64,000 nucleotides of DNA from Saccharospirillum sp043196875 (lineage in GTDB: Bacteria > Pseudomonadota > Gammaproteobacteria > Pseudomonadales > Natronospirillaceae): positions 62,001-126,000 of the forward strand of contig NZ_JBEBMX010000003.1 in assembly GCF_043196875.1 (NCBI RefSeq), given 5' to 3'. A program made the position numbers and the translations under genes. How positions within the stretch are numbered: the first letter of the stretch is position 1; each line of letters opens with the position of its first letter. Under the pieces are notes generated by a model. The model made no database searches and had not been told where the DNA came from. It saw nothing but the letters and a program-made list of their open reading frames with translations. Positions 18,947 through 26,713 of this stretch are shown piece after piece.

Positions 18947-19616
18947 TTAACCAGTCGGCAACTGAGACCAGAACCAAGGGACCGTCATTGTAAGCGCCAC
19001 GATCGATAAAGACGGAATTGCCTAGTTGAGCGACCGATTTGACGATGGTATGGCCGTGAAAAATCCAGTCAACACCAGCCACTTCGCGGCGATCTCCAGA
19101 GTTCAGGCGTGAACGTCCCCAAATCCAGTCGGCCATGTCATAGTCGCCTGCGGTTAAACGGTCATCCCAATTCGGCAAGCGATATTGGGCGTGGCAAAGG
19201 CCGATACGGTAATCACCATGCGCTACCGTCAGGCTATAGGGTAAGGCTTGTAAACGCTCGGCCCAGTGCTGCAATTCGCCTTCATCATGCTCGAGCGCCC
19301 AGTTACCACCGTTCATCAGCCAGCGACTCCAGGCTAATGAGTTCTGGTGAAGGACCGCATCGATGAGCATTTGTTCGTGATTACCACGCACGGCGAAGAA
19401 CCAGGGCTCATCAAGTAACGCCAAACAGCCAGGACTGTCCGGGCCTCGGTCGATTAAATCGCCGACCGATAAAAGTCGGTCTTGATGGGGGTCAAAATCA
19501 CGCTCGGCCAGGCTGTCTTCCAGTCGCGACCGATGGCCGTGTAGGTCAGCTAACACAAAATCTCGTCCGTGAGGGTTAGTAGCGAGGAGCTGATGATTCT
19601 CGGTCTGAACATTCAT
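18918..19616 (-). CDS. Metallophosphoesterase, PrpA/ApaH-like serine/threonine phosphatase
   Basis: This 232-residue calcineurin-fold phosphatase shows the metal motifs in order: DLHGH, GDLIDRGPDS, RGNHEQM, and the C-terminal H in IFHGHTIV. The pattern matches bacterial PrpA/PrpB-type protein phosphatases. The start MNVQTEN at 19616 was preferred over an upstream ATG that adds a low-complexity basic leader. Its stop lies inside the next gene, so the two are likely co-transcribed. Confidence 0.82.
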   Translation of the reverse strand: MNVQTENHQLLATNPHGRDFVLADLHGHRSRLEDSLAERDFDPHQDRLLSVGDLIDRGPDSPGCLALLDEPWFFAVRGNHEQMLIDAVLHQNSLAWSRWLMNGGNWALEHDEGELQHWAERLQALPYSLTVAHGDYRIGLCHAQYRLPNWDDRLTAGDYDMADWIWGRSRLNSGDRREVAGVDWIFHGHTIVKSVAQLGNSVFIDRGAYNDGPLVLVSVADWLNGSDRLQSL

Positions 19617-19774
19617 AGCTGCATTATGCGCGTGCTGCTGGCTAAGCGGAAGACGCCGCAGGATACGTCCTTGATGACCTTTGGGCACTGGGCGTAACGC
19701 CCGGCTCGGGCTAGACTTCGTCTGATCAGGTGCTCATCTGGCGGCACCCTTATTTATATTTTGAGGAGATCTTC

Positions 19775-20917
19775 GTGTACCGCAATGTGCTGGTGCAAAC
19801 CCTGGAAGGCGCCATCGGCTACCTCGCCTGGGCCGTGGTCTGCTACCTGACGTTAAGCAGTGAGCCGGCTGATACGCCTGGCGGCCAGATTCGTCTGCTG
19901 CTGATCGTGGCCGGCTTGCTGGTCTATATCGTCGGCTTTTATTTTTCCTCGCGTGACGCCCAATACGAGCGCTTTGACCTGCGCATTCGTCAGCTCGCCT
20001 ATATGGCGCAGTTTCTGGCGGTGATCAGCATCCGTTTTGAAACAGAAACCGGCGTTATTGCCATTCTCAGCGTCGCTCTGGCCGCGCAGTTGCCATTTTT
20101 CTTCTCCCGACAGGGCGCTTTGATTGGCTTGGCGGTGCTGGTGGGTATCGATTTCGGCTTTACTTTCTGGGCCTGGGAACTGGAAGATCCGGTGCTGCGC
20201 TGGACCATGGTTGGTGCCTTTCACGCCTTCGCCATGCTGATGAGTCAAAGGGTGATTCAGGAACAGGAGGCGCGCGATCAGGTGTCGGCACTCAACCGCG
20301 AACTGCTGGCAACTCAAGCCTTGCTGGAAGAGTCCGCCAAGCAAACCGAGCGTATTCGCATCGCCCGGGATCTGCACGACGGCCTGGGACATAAACTGAC
20401 CGCCTTGATCCTTAAACTCCAGTATCTGACTCACACCACCGAAGACGAGACTCAAAAAAGAGTAGGGGAGACGCACGAACTGGCGCGGGCGTTGTTGTCT
20501 GACGTACGCGAGACCGTTCACCAGATGCGTGGCGACTCCAGCATTCGTCTTAAAGAAGCGCTTGAAGCCCTGGTATCTCAGGTGCCGCGGTTGCGTATTG
20601 AACTCGACCTGGATCCGACCGCCAGTGTTGCCGACGTAGAAGTTGCCGAAGCACTGTTTCGCTGCATCCAGGAAGCCATTACCAATACCCTCAAACACGG
20701 TAATGCCAGCCGGATGACCATCACCACGCGCAAAGGTCCCAACGACATTCAGCTGTTTGTTGCTGATAATGGCGGCTGCCAAGGTGGCTGTTTTGTAGAA
20801 GGTGACGGCCTGCGCGGTATGCGCGAACGCATTGAAGCCTTACGTGGCCGTTTAGATATCGCTACTCAAAGCGGTTTTGCATTGAACATTTCCATTCCTG
20901 TTGCGGAGGCGCTATGA
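19775..20917 (+). CDS. Sensor histidine kinase, NarL-partner type (HisKA_3)
   Basis: This inner-membrane kinase has about 380 residues. Six hydrophobic segments occupy residues 10-165, then a coiled linker, the HisKA_3 box RIARDLHDGLGHKLTAL with the phosphorylated histidine, and an ATPase domain with QEAITNTLKHG and VADNGG. GTG 19775 is chosen because GAGGAG lies six bases upstream. ATGA couples it to its response regulator. The stimulus is unknown. Confidence 0.85.
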   Translation: MYRNVLVQTLEGAIGYLAWAVVCYLTLSSEPADTPGGQIRLLLIVAGLLVYIVGFYFSSRDAQYERFDLRIRQLAYMAQFLAVISIRFETETGVIAILSVALAAQLPFFFSRQGALIGLAVLVGIDFGFTFWAWELEDPVLRWTMVGAFHAFAMLMSQRVIQEQEARDQVSALNRELLATQALLEESAKQTERIRIARDLHDGLGHKLTALILKLQYLTHTTEDETQKRVGETHELARALLSDVRETVHQMRGDSSIRLKEALEALVSQVPRLRIELDLDPTASVADVEVAEALFRCIQEAITNTLKHGNASRMTITTRKGPNDIQLFVADNGGCQGGCFVEGDGLRGMRERIEALRGRLDIATQSGFALNISIPVAEAL

Positions 20918-21570
20918 GCGAGTCCATCAAAGTCATGCTGGTGGATGACCAGACCCTGGTGCGTGAAGGCATCAAATCCCTGCTGCAATTAGCCGGGCAT
21001 ATCGACATTGTTGGCGAGGCCAGCGATGGCATCGAGGCATTGGAACTGATTCCTCAGTGTCAGCCCGATGTGGTGTTAATGGACATTCGTATGCCGCGTC
21101 TGGACGGTATCGAAACCACCCAGCGCCTGGCCTCCGACGCGGGCGCGCCACCCGTGATCATCCTCACTACCTTCGATGATCACGAACTGGTACTCAACGG
21201 CATTCGCGCCGGCGCCCGGGGATTTTTGCTCAAGGATGTGTCACTGGAAAGCCTGGTTGAGGCTATTGAAGCGGTTAACCGTGGCGAAACTTTGATACAA
21301 CCAGCCGTTACCGAACGCGTTATGCGCGGCTATACCGAACTGACCGGCGAAACCAAAATCGATAAGGACCCGATTCAGGAGCCACTGACGCAGCGTGAAA
21401 TTGAAATCCTGCGGTTAATGGCCGGCGGCTACAGCAACAAAGAAATCTCCCGGGCCATCTTTAAATCCGAAGGCACCATCAAGAACCACGTCTCCAATAT
21501 TCTCGCCAAAATGAACGTTCGTGACCGCACCCGGGCGGTGCTGAAAGCACTCGAGCTGGGGCTGATCTAA
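20914..21570 (+). CDS. NarL/FixJ-family response regulator
   Basis: This is a 218-residue transcription regulator: a receiver domain with VDDQ, the phospho-acceptor D in VVLMDIRMPRLDG and K in FLLKDV, then a LuxR-type HTH with LTQREIEILRLMAGGYSNKE. It is co-translated with the kinase just upstream and forms a pair with it. Confidence 0.92.
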   Translation: MSESIKVMLVDDQTLVREGIKSLLQLAGHIDIVGEASDGIEALELIPQCQPDVVLMDIRMPRLDGIETTQRLASDAGAPPVIILTTFDDHELVLNGIRAGARGFLLKDVSLESLVEAIEAVNRGETLIQPAVTERVMRGYTELTGETKIDKDPIQEPLTQREIEILRLMAGGYSNKEISRAIFKSEGTIKNHVSNILAKMNVRDRTRAVLKALELGLI

Positions 21571-21586
21571 GCTGGCTTGATTTCAC

Positions 21587-21634
21587 TTACAGGCCATGGA
21601 TACTGGGCTTAAATAATCTACCTTGTAGACATTT
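21587..21634 (+). promoter_or_regulatory. Palindromic operator/promoter on the MatP-like gene
   Basis: TCTAC-CTT-GTAGA (21617-21629) lies inside a longer sequence ending GTAGACATTT just before the ATG at 21635. A candidate promoter TTACAG (21587) and TAAATA (21610) would start transcription within it. The same TCTAC-N3-GTAG core recurs as palindromes at 60.9 and 61.5 kb. Autoregulation is inference. Confidence 0.4.
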
Positions 21635-22333
21635 ATGCCCAGACCTCGCTTTCGCATTGGCACCGATGACTGGTTCGACGCCCTCGACTGGCTCGATTAC
21701 CAACTCAGCCAGCCCACCTGGCTGCTCGCCGAGCAGCATCCCATTCACCGTTACGGCCTGGCGAGCTTCAAAGAGCAATGTCGTCAGTTCCGTGATGTGA
21801 GCGAACCCGGCCAAGGTCATTGTGATGACCTCCAGGCCATTCTTAATGATGTACTTGAACGTTCAGACTGGGATCGACTGCGTAAAACGCTATCAGCCAG
21901 ACGCCGTCGCCGGCGTGAAAAGCGCACCAATCAAGGCCCGGTCAATCTGACTCTCAGTGGTCAGGCTCACCAATGGCTGAAACAACTGGCCCAAGCAGGC
22001 CAATACAGCACTTTGAGTGAAGCGCTGGAGCAACAATTACCCGATCTGGTGGCACAGCTTGAGGCTGACATTCAGGCGGAGCGCGCCACTGCGATCGAAG
22101 CCGAGCTGGTGTCCTGGGCTCAGGACAGGCTGCTGGCCGCTATCGAGGCCTATCTGGCGCAGGCTGCGAACGAACGCAGCCTGGCCACAGCCTGTCGCAT
22201 TGCTTACCAGTGGTACCAACGTGAACCAGACGCCACCAAGGCGGCGTTATTGCGTGAGCGCTTCATTGAAGACCTGGTCTGGAATGAAGCGCATTTGAAA
22301 CGATCAGCCAGTGAGTTCCTGGCGGCGTTTTGA
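21635..22333 (+). CDS. MatP-like ribbon-helix-helix DNA-binding protein
   Basis: This 232-residue protein has a strongly basic block (RRRRRREKR, residues 89-98) followed by VNLTLSGQAHQWLKQLA and TLSEALEQQL. That order resembles the C-terminal half of MatP, where ARRKR precedes a beta strand, a helix and TLSETI. MatP binds palindromic matS sites and organises the Ter macrodomain. The preceding helix (WDRLRKTLSARR) also matches in pattern. The protein is longer than enterobacterial MatP, with an extra C-terminal helical domain. The DNA-binding fold looks sound; the MatP role is inference. Confidence 0.5.
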   Translation: MPRPRFRIGTDDWFDALDWLDYQLSQPTWLLAEQHPIHRYGLASFKEQCRQFRDVSEPGQGHCDDLQAILNDVLERSDWDRLRKTLSARRRRRREKRTNQGPVNLTLSGQAHQWLKQLAQAGQYSTLSEALEQQLPDLVAQLEADIQAERATAIEAELVSWAQDRLLAAIEAYLAQAANERSLATACRIAYQWYQREPDATKAALLRERFIEDLVWNEAHLKRSASEFLAAF

Positions 22334-22390
22334 TTGAGGCTGAGATCAGCGCGGTCGCAGTAAGAATCGCGCCGATCGAGCCCGATAACT

Positions 22391-22418
22391 GCATATCTAT
22401 ATTATCCTGTAATAAAGA
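22391..22418 (+). repeat. attL candidate
   Basis: This is the left copy of the 28-bp direct repeat. Its last 17 bases, TTATCCTGTAATAAAGA (22402-22418), are identical to 32900-32916; the first 11 match at eight positions. It lies between the MatP-like gene and the first prophage gene. Confidence 0.65.
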
Positions 22419-22452
22419 AGATGAGCCGCGATCAGGCAAAGAAGGGTAGTGT

Positions 22453-22800
22453 TTAGAAGGGAGGTAAATTGTTAAATAGAAAAACGGCAAACATGGCTGC
22501 AGCCCCCGTTGTTGCTGTCATTTCCAACCTTTGCAGTATTCTCCGATAGACACCGGCAGCGCCGAATTTCCCTTGTTTTACAGCTCGTTCAATCTGGCAA
22601 CAGGTGATGATATAAGCCGGATCGATTTCCAACTTATCGGCAATAATCAAAGCCGTCTCATCATCAAAAGTAGTCCGTCCTTTTGCCCAGCTAGCTACCT
22701 GGGCGTCAGTCTTATCAAGCAATTGCGCCACTTTGTAACGCGACGGCAGGTCGTATTTATCTTTGATCATTTGGATAAAGTCGGCCGTCGTGTGCGTCAT
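22453..22800 (-). CDS. Prophage repressor-like HTH protein with membrane tail
   Basis: This 115-residue protein is divergent from the early operon, the usual place for a phage repressor. Residues 20-65 form a helix-turn-helix with YKVAQLLDKTDAQVASWAKGR, followed by DDETALIIADKLEIDPAYI, as in small DUF3693-like regulators of marine phages. The C-terminal TTGAAAMFAVFLFNNLPPF is hydrophobic and could anchor it in the membrane. It probably acts on the inverted repeat at 22865-22889. Confidence 0.65.
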   Translation of the reverse strand: MTHTTADFIQMIKDKYDLPSRYKVAQLLDKTDAQVASWAKGRTTFDDETALIIADKLEIDPAYIITCCQIERAVKQGKFGAAGVYRRILQRLEMTATTGAAAMFAVFLFNNLPPF

Positions 22801-22864
22801 GGTCTTGCCATCCGTTTTTAGACCCTTTTGATATTAGGCAGTGTACTGGACCCTTCGCGGGGGT

Positions 22865-22889
22865 TTTACTATTTACCCTGCATAGTAAA
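22865..22889. promoter_or_regulatory. Early-region operator candidate
   Basis: Perfect inverted repeat with arms TTTACTAT (22865-22872) and ATAGTAAA (22882-22889). It lies 38 bases before the first early gene, in the divergent region shared with the repressor gene. Confidence 0.5.
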
Positions 22890-22926
22890 GAATCCTCTCC
22901 ACTCGATGGTATCTGAGGGAAAGAGG

Positions 22927-23166
22927 ATGACACCTGAACAGATTCTCAACTTTATAGATCAGCGTGCGGCCACCTGGCGCCGGTTCGAAGCTGAGGCGGC
23001 AGGCGTCGGCTTTGACGCCGACAGCGAGCGCAGCGGCCAAAAAGCCCGCTTAATCGAGCGGCTGGCAAGTGATATCCGCGCCGAAATGGCCGCCGAAGTG
23101 CGCAACGAAGCGCTGGCCTTTGCTCATGACGAAGCCCGCGCCCAAGCAGGGAGGGTGTCATCGTGA
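22927..23166 (+). CDS. Prophage early protein, 79 aa, unknown
   Basis: This is the first gene of the early operon, small and helical, beginning MTPEQILNFIDQRAATW. ATG 22927 is chosen because GAGGG lies seven bases upstream. It has no recognised domain; the sequence is rich in Ala, Glu and Arg. It overlaps the next gene through a GTGA junction. Its first residues resemble the start of the next protein (LLDFINQRIELTL), so the two may be related. Confidence 0.65.
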   Translation: MTPEQILNFIDQRAATWRRFEAEAAGVGFDADSERSGQKARLIERLASDIRAEMAAEVRNEALAFAHDEARAQAGRVSS

Positions 23167-23444
23167 ATCAAAACGAGCTACTCGATTTTATCAATCAGCG
23201 AATTGAGCTAACGCTGAGTGGCTGTCCGGCTGTTCATCAACGTTCGTCCGGCGAGGTTCTTTTGCCGGCCGATGTGGCGGCCGTTTTCGATGAGTTGTGT
23301 TTTATCAAAGCAGTGTTGGAAGACGCTGGTTCCCGTTCTTTGTTTTTAAGAATGGATCCGCCAGAAGGCTTCAAAGCTATGCACCTAGGTGATGGGTATT
23401 CGCAGTTTCTGAAAATTAAGGAAAGCGACGGGGTCGAGCAATGA
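23163..23444 (+). CDS. Prophage early protein, 93 aa, unknown
   Basis: This starts with GTG overlapping the previous stop and ends in an ATGA overlap with the next gene. The N-terminus (ELLDFINQRIELTL) echoes that of the preceding protein. No domain or catalytic motif is recognised. Tight coupling supports it as real. Confidence 0.6.
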   Translation: MNQNELLDFINQRIELTLSGCPAVHQRSSGEVLLPADVAAVFDELCFIKAVLEDAGSRSLFLRMDPPEGFKAMHLGDGYSQFLKIKESDGVEQ

Positions 23445-23788
23445 CAGTGCAATCCGTTCAGTCCCAATCCGTCCCGCGTCCTGGCAGTCATGAGTGGTTC
23501 GAGCAACTGCGCTCCGACCTTCGACCAGCTGCAACGCTCCGGGAATGCCAAGCCTGGGAATCGCTGCAGGCCGTCGAGCGTAAGGCCGTCTTACGTATGG
23601 CGGGCCTTTCCGCAACTGTCGGCCGTTTCGGTGGGCAGGGGGTTACGCCTGTCGCGTTCTATGCCCGCCAGGACTGGGCCGACCTTCCCGAAGGCGTTCG
23701 CGCTCGCGTTCGCTGTATCAGTCAACGTCTAGCCGGCCTGCTCGGTCGGTTCCAGCTGGAGAAAAAGCCCCATGAGTCAACGACTTAG
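23441..23788 (+). CDS. Prophage early protein, 115 aa, unknown
   Basis: This small soluble protein contains GSHEWFEQLRSDL near the start and the C-terminal ARVRCISQRLAGLLGRFQLEKK helix. It is coupled by ATGA to the gene before it. Its function is unknown; it sits among accessory replication or regulatory genes of the early operon. Confidence 0.6.
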   Translation: MTVQSVQSQSVPRPGSHEWFEQLRSDLRPAATLRECQAWESLQAVERKAVLRMAGLSATVGRFGGQGVTPVAFYARQDWADLPEGVRARVRCISQRLAGLLGRFQLEKKPHESTT

Positions 23789-24356
23789 AGACAAGGCTCG
23801 CTTTGTCGCGGCCAACATTCTGCGCGGCGTGCTGATCGGCATCGCCTTGGTTTTGGTTCAAGCAGTAACGATAGGGATCGATGGCAATGCACTTGATGAT
23901 GACCGGTTGGCCTCGGGCCATGTGTGGCAGGGATACGATCAAAAACAACCTAGAAACCACGGACCGAGTGTCGGAAGTGACCTGCAAAGTGTGTTTGGCG
24001 CGTTGGGAGCGTCTGCAAGTGACCGAGCCATACGCGGGGGAGCCGATTCGAGTTTGCGAAATCGAGCACTGGCAGGGCTTAGAAGCGAGCGAGCGGCGCG
24101 TCATCTGCCGCCGCCATCGGGATACCCGCAACCTGGCCGGCTTCGCCTGGTATCAATTCAGCAGCCGCCAGCGGTCGTTATTGCTGGATGCGATGCGCTG
24201 GGACGGTGCCGCCTGTTTGGCGCTTGGTATTCCGGGCCGCGACGCGGGGCCACTGGAATCGGAGCACCTGCGCCAACTGTGGCGCGTTCAGCTGCGAATT
24301 ATCGAGCGGGTCCGGGATGGACGGCAGGAGCCCGCCGATTTGGCGCGCGTGGTTGA
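23772..24356 (+). CDS. Possible membrane protein overlapping the next gene
   Basis: This frame opens with MSQRLRDKARFVAANIL and a good transmembrane segment (LRGVLIGIALVLVQAV) within 35 residues, with GGAG ten bases before ATG 23772. After about residue 70 it becomes Arg/Gly/Ala/Pro-rich, like a shadow of the 170-residue gene in the neighbouring frame. Either it is a true overlapping gene whose tail is unconstrained, or a frameshift joins its membrane start to the other frame. Confidence 0.3.
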   Translation: MSQRLRDKARFVAANILRGVLIGIALVLVQAVTIGIDGNALDDDRLASGHVWQGYDQKQPRNHGPSVGSDLQSVFGALGASASDRAIRGGADSSLRNRALAGLRSERAARHLPPPSGYPQPGRLRLVSIQQPPAVVIAGCDALGRCRLFGAWYSGPRRGATGIGAPAPTVARSAANYRAGPGWTAGARRFGARG

Positions 24357-24393
24357 GATTCAGACCGAGTTAGCGCGGGAGGTTCTCGGCTGA
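23881..24393 (+). CDS. Prophage early protein, 170 aa, unknown
   Basis: This immediately precedes the replication gene and is coupled to it by TGATG. The sequence has two cysteine clusters (VTCKVCLARW, RVCEIEHWQ) and C-terminal helices rich in Arg and Glu (LWRVQLRIIERVRDG). The Cys and His residues might bind metal, but I recognise no family. The true start is uncertain because most of the first 30 residues overlap another possible gene; a start at 23887 is also possible. Confidence 0.55.
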   Translation: MAMHLMMTGWPRAMCGRDTIKNNLETTDRVSEVTCKVCLARWERLQVTEPYAGEPIRVCEIEHWQGLEASERRVICRRHRDTRNLAGFAWYQFSSRQRSLLLDAMRWDGAACLALGIPGRDAGPLESEHLRQLWRVQLRIIERVRDGRQEPADLARVVEIQTELAREVLG

Positions 24394-26483
24394 TGCACCT
24401 TCACCACGGTGAAAAAGCGCAGAAACACCTTGAGGCGGTCCGCCGTCGCGCTGCCTGGCAGCGGCGCCAGTGGACAGCGACCGGTCACAACCGGATGTTT
24501 CAGCGCGGCCAGCTCGCGGCACTGGGGCCGATCCAGCCCAAAGGCGTACCGGCTTACGGTGCCGACCGTAACCGGGAGTTGCGCCGACTGGCTGAACTGG
24601 CGGAGTCGCTGGACAGCCGGACCCACTTCGGCTGGCTTCATTGGGATGCGGATGAAGGCGCGGCTGATGAATACTGCCATCTGATGGCCGAACGGGTGGA
24701 GGGCATCTTGTCCGATTTCGGCCGCGCGCTGCCCGGTGTTGAAGATGATCCTTGGCCGCCCTGGTTCGGGGCTATGTGCTACGACGCAGCCAAAACCAAC
24801 CCGCGCACCTTCTGGGGCTGGTTCGCCAGCCAGGACGTACGTCAGGCGATATTCCGCATTCTCGACGCTCACGAATTGGAGCCAATCGACTCCGACTCAG
24901 TGCCAGCGGTCCAGCTTTCAGAGCTGCTGAAAATCACAAAGCCGGCCTGGTGGGTCCGCCAGTGGCGCAAGGCTTACGCGCGCCGGCTGGATGAACTGGC
25001 GCGTGCACTGGGCCAGGTTCGCAAGTTCCGGGCGCCATATTGCGCTGACATTACCGTCGATAATTGGCGACGCCGACAGATTGAAAACTGGGAAGCGCTG
25101 AAGGCCACCGAAGCCGAGAACGAAGCCGGGCAAAAGTTTGACTTGGCCGACCTGGTTGCACGATCCAATGCAAACCCAGCCATTCGCCGCGCGGAAATGA
25201 TGACGCGACTACGCGGCTTTGAAATCTACGCCCGCGACCGTGGTTATCGTTCGGAGTTTTGGACGATTACCGCGCCGTCACGCTTTCATCCGACGAAGAC
25301 AATCACTAAGGGGAGGAAATCCCGTGCTGTTGAAAATTCAAAATGGGTGGCTGCGGGCCGCCCGACTGTTCGGGCTGCACAGCAGTACCTTTGCACCGTA
25401 TGGGCTCGCATCCGTGCTGATTTGGCTCGGCTCGGTTGCGACGTTTTCGGTTTCCGTATCACTGAGCCCCATGGCGACGGCTGCCCTCATTGGCATTTGC
25501 TCGTTTTCCTGCCTGCTGATATGGCCAGTAGATTCGATGGCGCTGGGCTTGGAGCGGATGCAGCGAGCAATGCAGCAGCATCAGAGCAACATGGCGCACG
25601 AACTGGCCGATCAGACGAAAGGCTGGAACGAAGCGGCGGGCGCTCTGCGGTCAGACTTGGAAGCGCTGCGGCTGCTGCTCGGCGTCAGTCCCTTGTCGAC
25701 AACCCTGACGAACCCGGAGCACAGCGCGCCCGGTTCGACTGTGAGCCCATCCGCGACGGAATCAATCCCGACACTGGCGAACCTTTCAGCGCTGTTGGAT
25801 ACGTTGCGAAATACATCGCCAAGAATTTGGACGGCGTACACGCAGCGGATGAGCCAGACCACACCGGCGGCGGCACGCTCGGAGACAATGCCCGACGCGT
25901 CAGAGCCTGGGCCAGCACTCACGGAGTCCGCCAGTTCCAGCAGTTCGGCGGCCCATCCGTCACAGTCTGGCGAGAGCTAAGGCGGCTCTACAACGATCCC
26001 GAGCAGTGGGACGATAACGAATTCCTGCAGGCGGTTTTTGCTCAGACTGAGCAGGAAGACAAGGCCGAAGCCTGGGCGGCGTTCTGTGCGCTGCATGACC
26101 GCGCTCAGCTGTCTGCCATCGTCTTGCGGGCTCAGCGCCTGGTCACGGAATCCCATTGTTCGGCCATCAACTTTGAATCCGGCATCTTTCGCCGGGAACT
26201 GCGCCAGCGGCCACTGATCGGCAAGCACGGTTTGCCGGTTGTTGCCGTAACTGGCTTACGCCTTAACGGCCGGAAATTCACTACCCGGCCACACGTATGG
26301 ACCTTACGCCCGAAGTCCGTACGGATCGAACCAGAGCCCCCTGATTGGGGTTTGCTTTTACCGGACCGGCCGAAGGCCGGAACGGCTTGGACTCGTGTCA
26401 ATAACTGTACGGGGGCCAGGCCGCCCGCCGTACGGACCTTTGATGATCTGAAACAATGGGAACGGGAGCTGGAAAAACTATGA
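24393..26483 (+). CDS. Replication initiation protein, P2 gpA / PM2 P12 type HUH endonuclease
   Basis: This 696-residue rolling-circle initiator nicks the origin and stays linked to the 5' end. The P2 gpA pattern is clear: RLRGFEIYARDRGYRSEFW (272-290), then PSRFHP, the metal-binding HUH motif HWH at 366-368 in EPHGDGCPHWHLLVFLP, and the paired nucleophiles Y470 and Y474 in GYVAKYIAKNLDG. RAWASTHGVRQFQQFGG follows at 504-520. PM2 P12 belongs to the same superfamily. Residues 381-446, between the HUH and tyrosine motifs, are low-complexity (Ala, Ser, Gly, Arg) and coincide with a nested reading frame. Confidence 0.9.
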   Translation: MHLHHGEKAQKHLEAVRRRAAWQRRQWTATGHNRMFQRGQLAALGPIQPKGVPAYGADRNRELRRLAELAESLDSRTHFGWLHWDADEGAADEYCHLMAERVEGILSDFGRALPGVEDDPWPPWFGAMCYDAAKTNPRTFWGWFASQDVRQAIFRILDAHELEPIDSDSVPAVQLSELLKITKPAWWVRQWRKAYARRLDELARALGQVRKFRAPYCADITVDNWRRRQIENWEALKATEAENEAGQKFDLADLVARSNANPAIRRAEMMTRLRGFEIYARDRGYRSEFWTITAPSRFHPTKTITKGRKSRAVENSKWVAAGRPTVRAAQQYLCTVWARIRADLARLGCDVFGFRITEPHGDGCPHWHLLVFLPADMASRFDGAGLGADAASNAAASEQHGARTGRSDERLERSGGRSAVRLGSAAAAARRQSLVDNPDEPGAQRARFDCEPIRDGINPDTGEPFSAVGYVAKYIAKNLDGVHAADEPDHTGGGTLGDNARRVRAWASTHGVRQFQQFGGPSVTVWRELRRLYNDPEQWDDNEFLQAVFAQTEQEDKAEAWAAFCALHDRAQLSAIVLRAQRLVTESHCSAINFESGIFRRELRQRPLIGKHGLPVVAVTGLRLNGRKFTTRPHVWTLRPKSVRIEPEPPDWGLLLPDRPKAGTAWTRVNNCTGARPPAVRTFDDLKQWERELEKL
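25324..25980 (+). CDS. Nested membrane protein in another frame of the replication gene
   Basis: GTG 25324 has GGGGAGGAA ending six bases upstream and opens a 218-residue frame wholly inside the replication gene. The product would have two hydrophobic spans (YGLASVLIWLGSVATFSVSV and MATAALIGICSFSCLLIW), a charged coiled-coil-like stretch (ERMQRAMQQHQSNMAHELAD to LEALRLLL) and a Ser/Thr/Pro tail. It resembles the topology of lysis or spanin-like proteins, but no family is recognised. Long chance frames are common in this GC-rich DNA; the ribosome site and the membrane-plus-coil layout argue for reality. Confidence 0.45.
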   Translation: MLLKIQNGWLRAARLFGLHSSTFAPYGLASVLIWLGSVATFSVSVSLSPMATAALIGICSFSCLLIWPVDSMALGLERMQRAMQQHQSNMAHELADQTKGWNEAAGALRSDLEALRLLLGVSPLSTTLTNPEHSAPGSTVSPSATESIPTLANLSALLDTLRNTSPRIWTAYTQRMSQTTPAAARSETMPDASEPGPALTESASSSSSAAHPSQSGES

Positions 26484-26713
26484 CGACGACAACAGAGAGC
26501 CGCCGACAACTGGAAGCCGCCGAAGAATCACTGGCGGGCCTGGTCGATCTTGCCGATCAGGCCGAAGGGTTGGGGGTGTTCGACGTGAGCGAAAAGATGC
26601 GGTTAGCGGCTGAGGGGCAGTCGATCGCCCGTGAATTGATGGAATCACTGGTGGGCTGTGTCGGTCACCTGGTGCGGGAAGTGGAGGAAATCCGGGGAGG
26701 TGAGCATGTCTGA
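26480..26713 (+). CDS. Prophage protein, 77 aa, helical, unknown
   Basis: ATG 26480 overlaps the replication gene stop (ATGA) and has GGGAGCTGGA upstream. The product is acidic and helical, with LEAAEESLAGLVDLADQAEGL and a C-terminal LVREVEEIRGG. It overlaps the zinc-ribbon gene by eight bases. In PM2 two small proteins (P13 and P14) together control late genes; this could be the partner of the zinc-ribbon protein, but only position suggests it. Confidence 0.6.
   Translation: MTTTTESRRQLEAAEESLAGLVDLADQAEGLGVFDVSEKMRLAAEGQSIARELMESLVGCVGHLVREVEEIRGGEHV

Noticed and set aside
22391..22418. attL resembles XerCD dif because it contains TCTATATTAT
   Set aside because: The outer arms do not match known dif halves and the resemblance is not kept at attR, so I do not call it dif.
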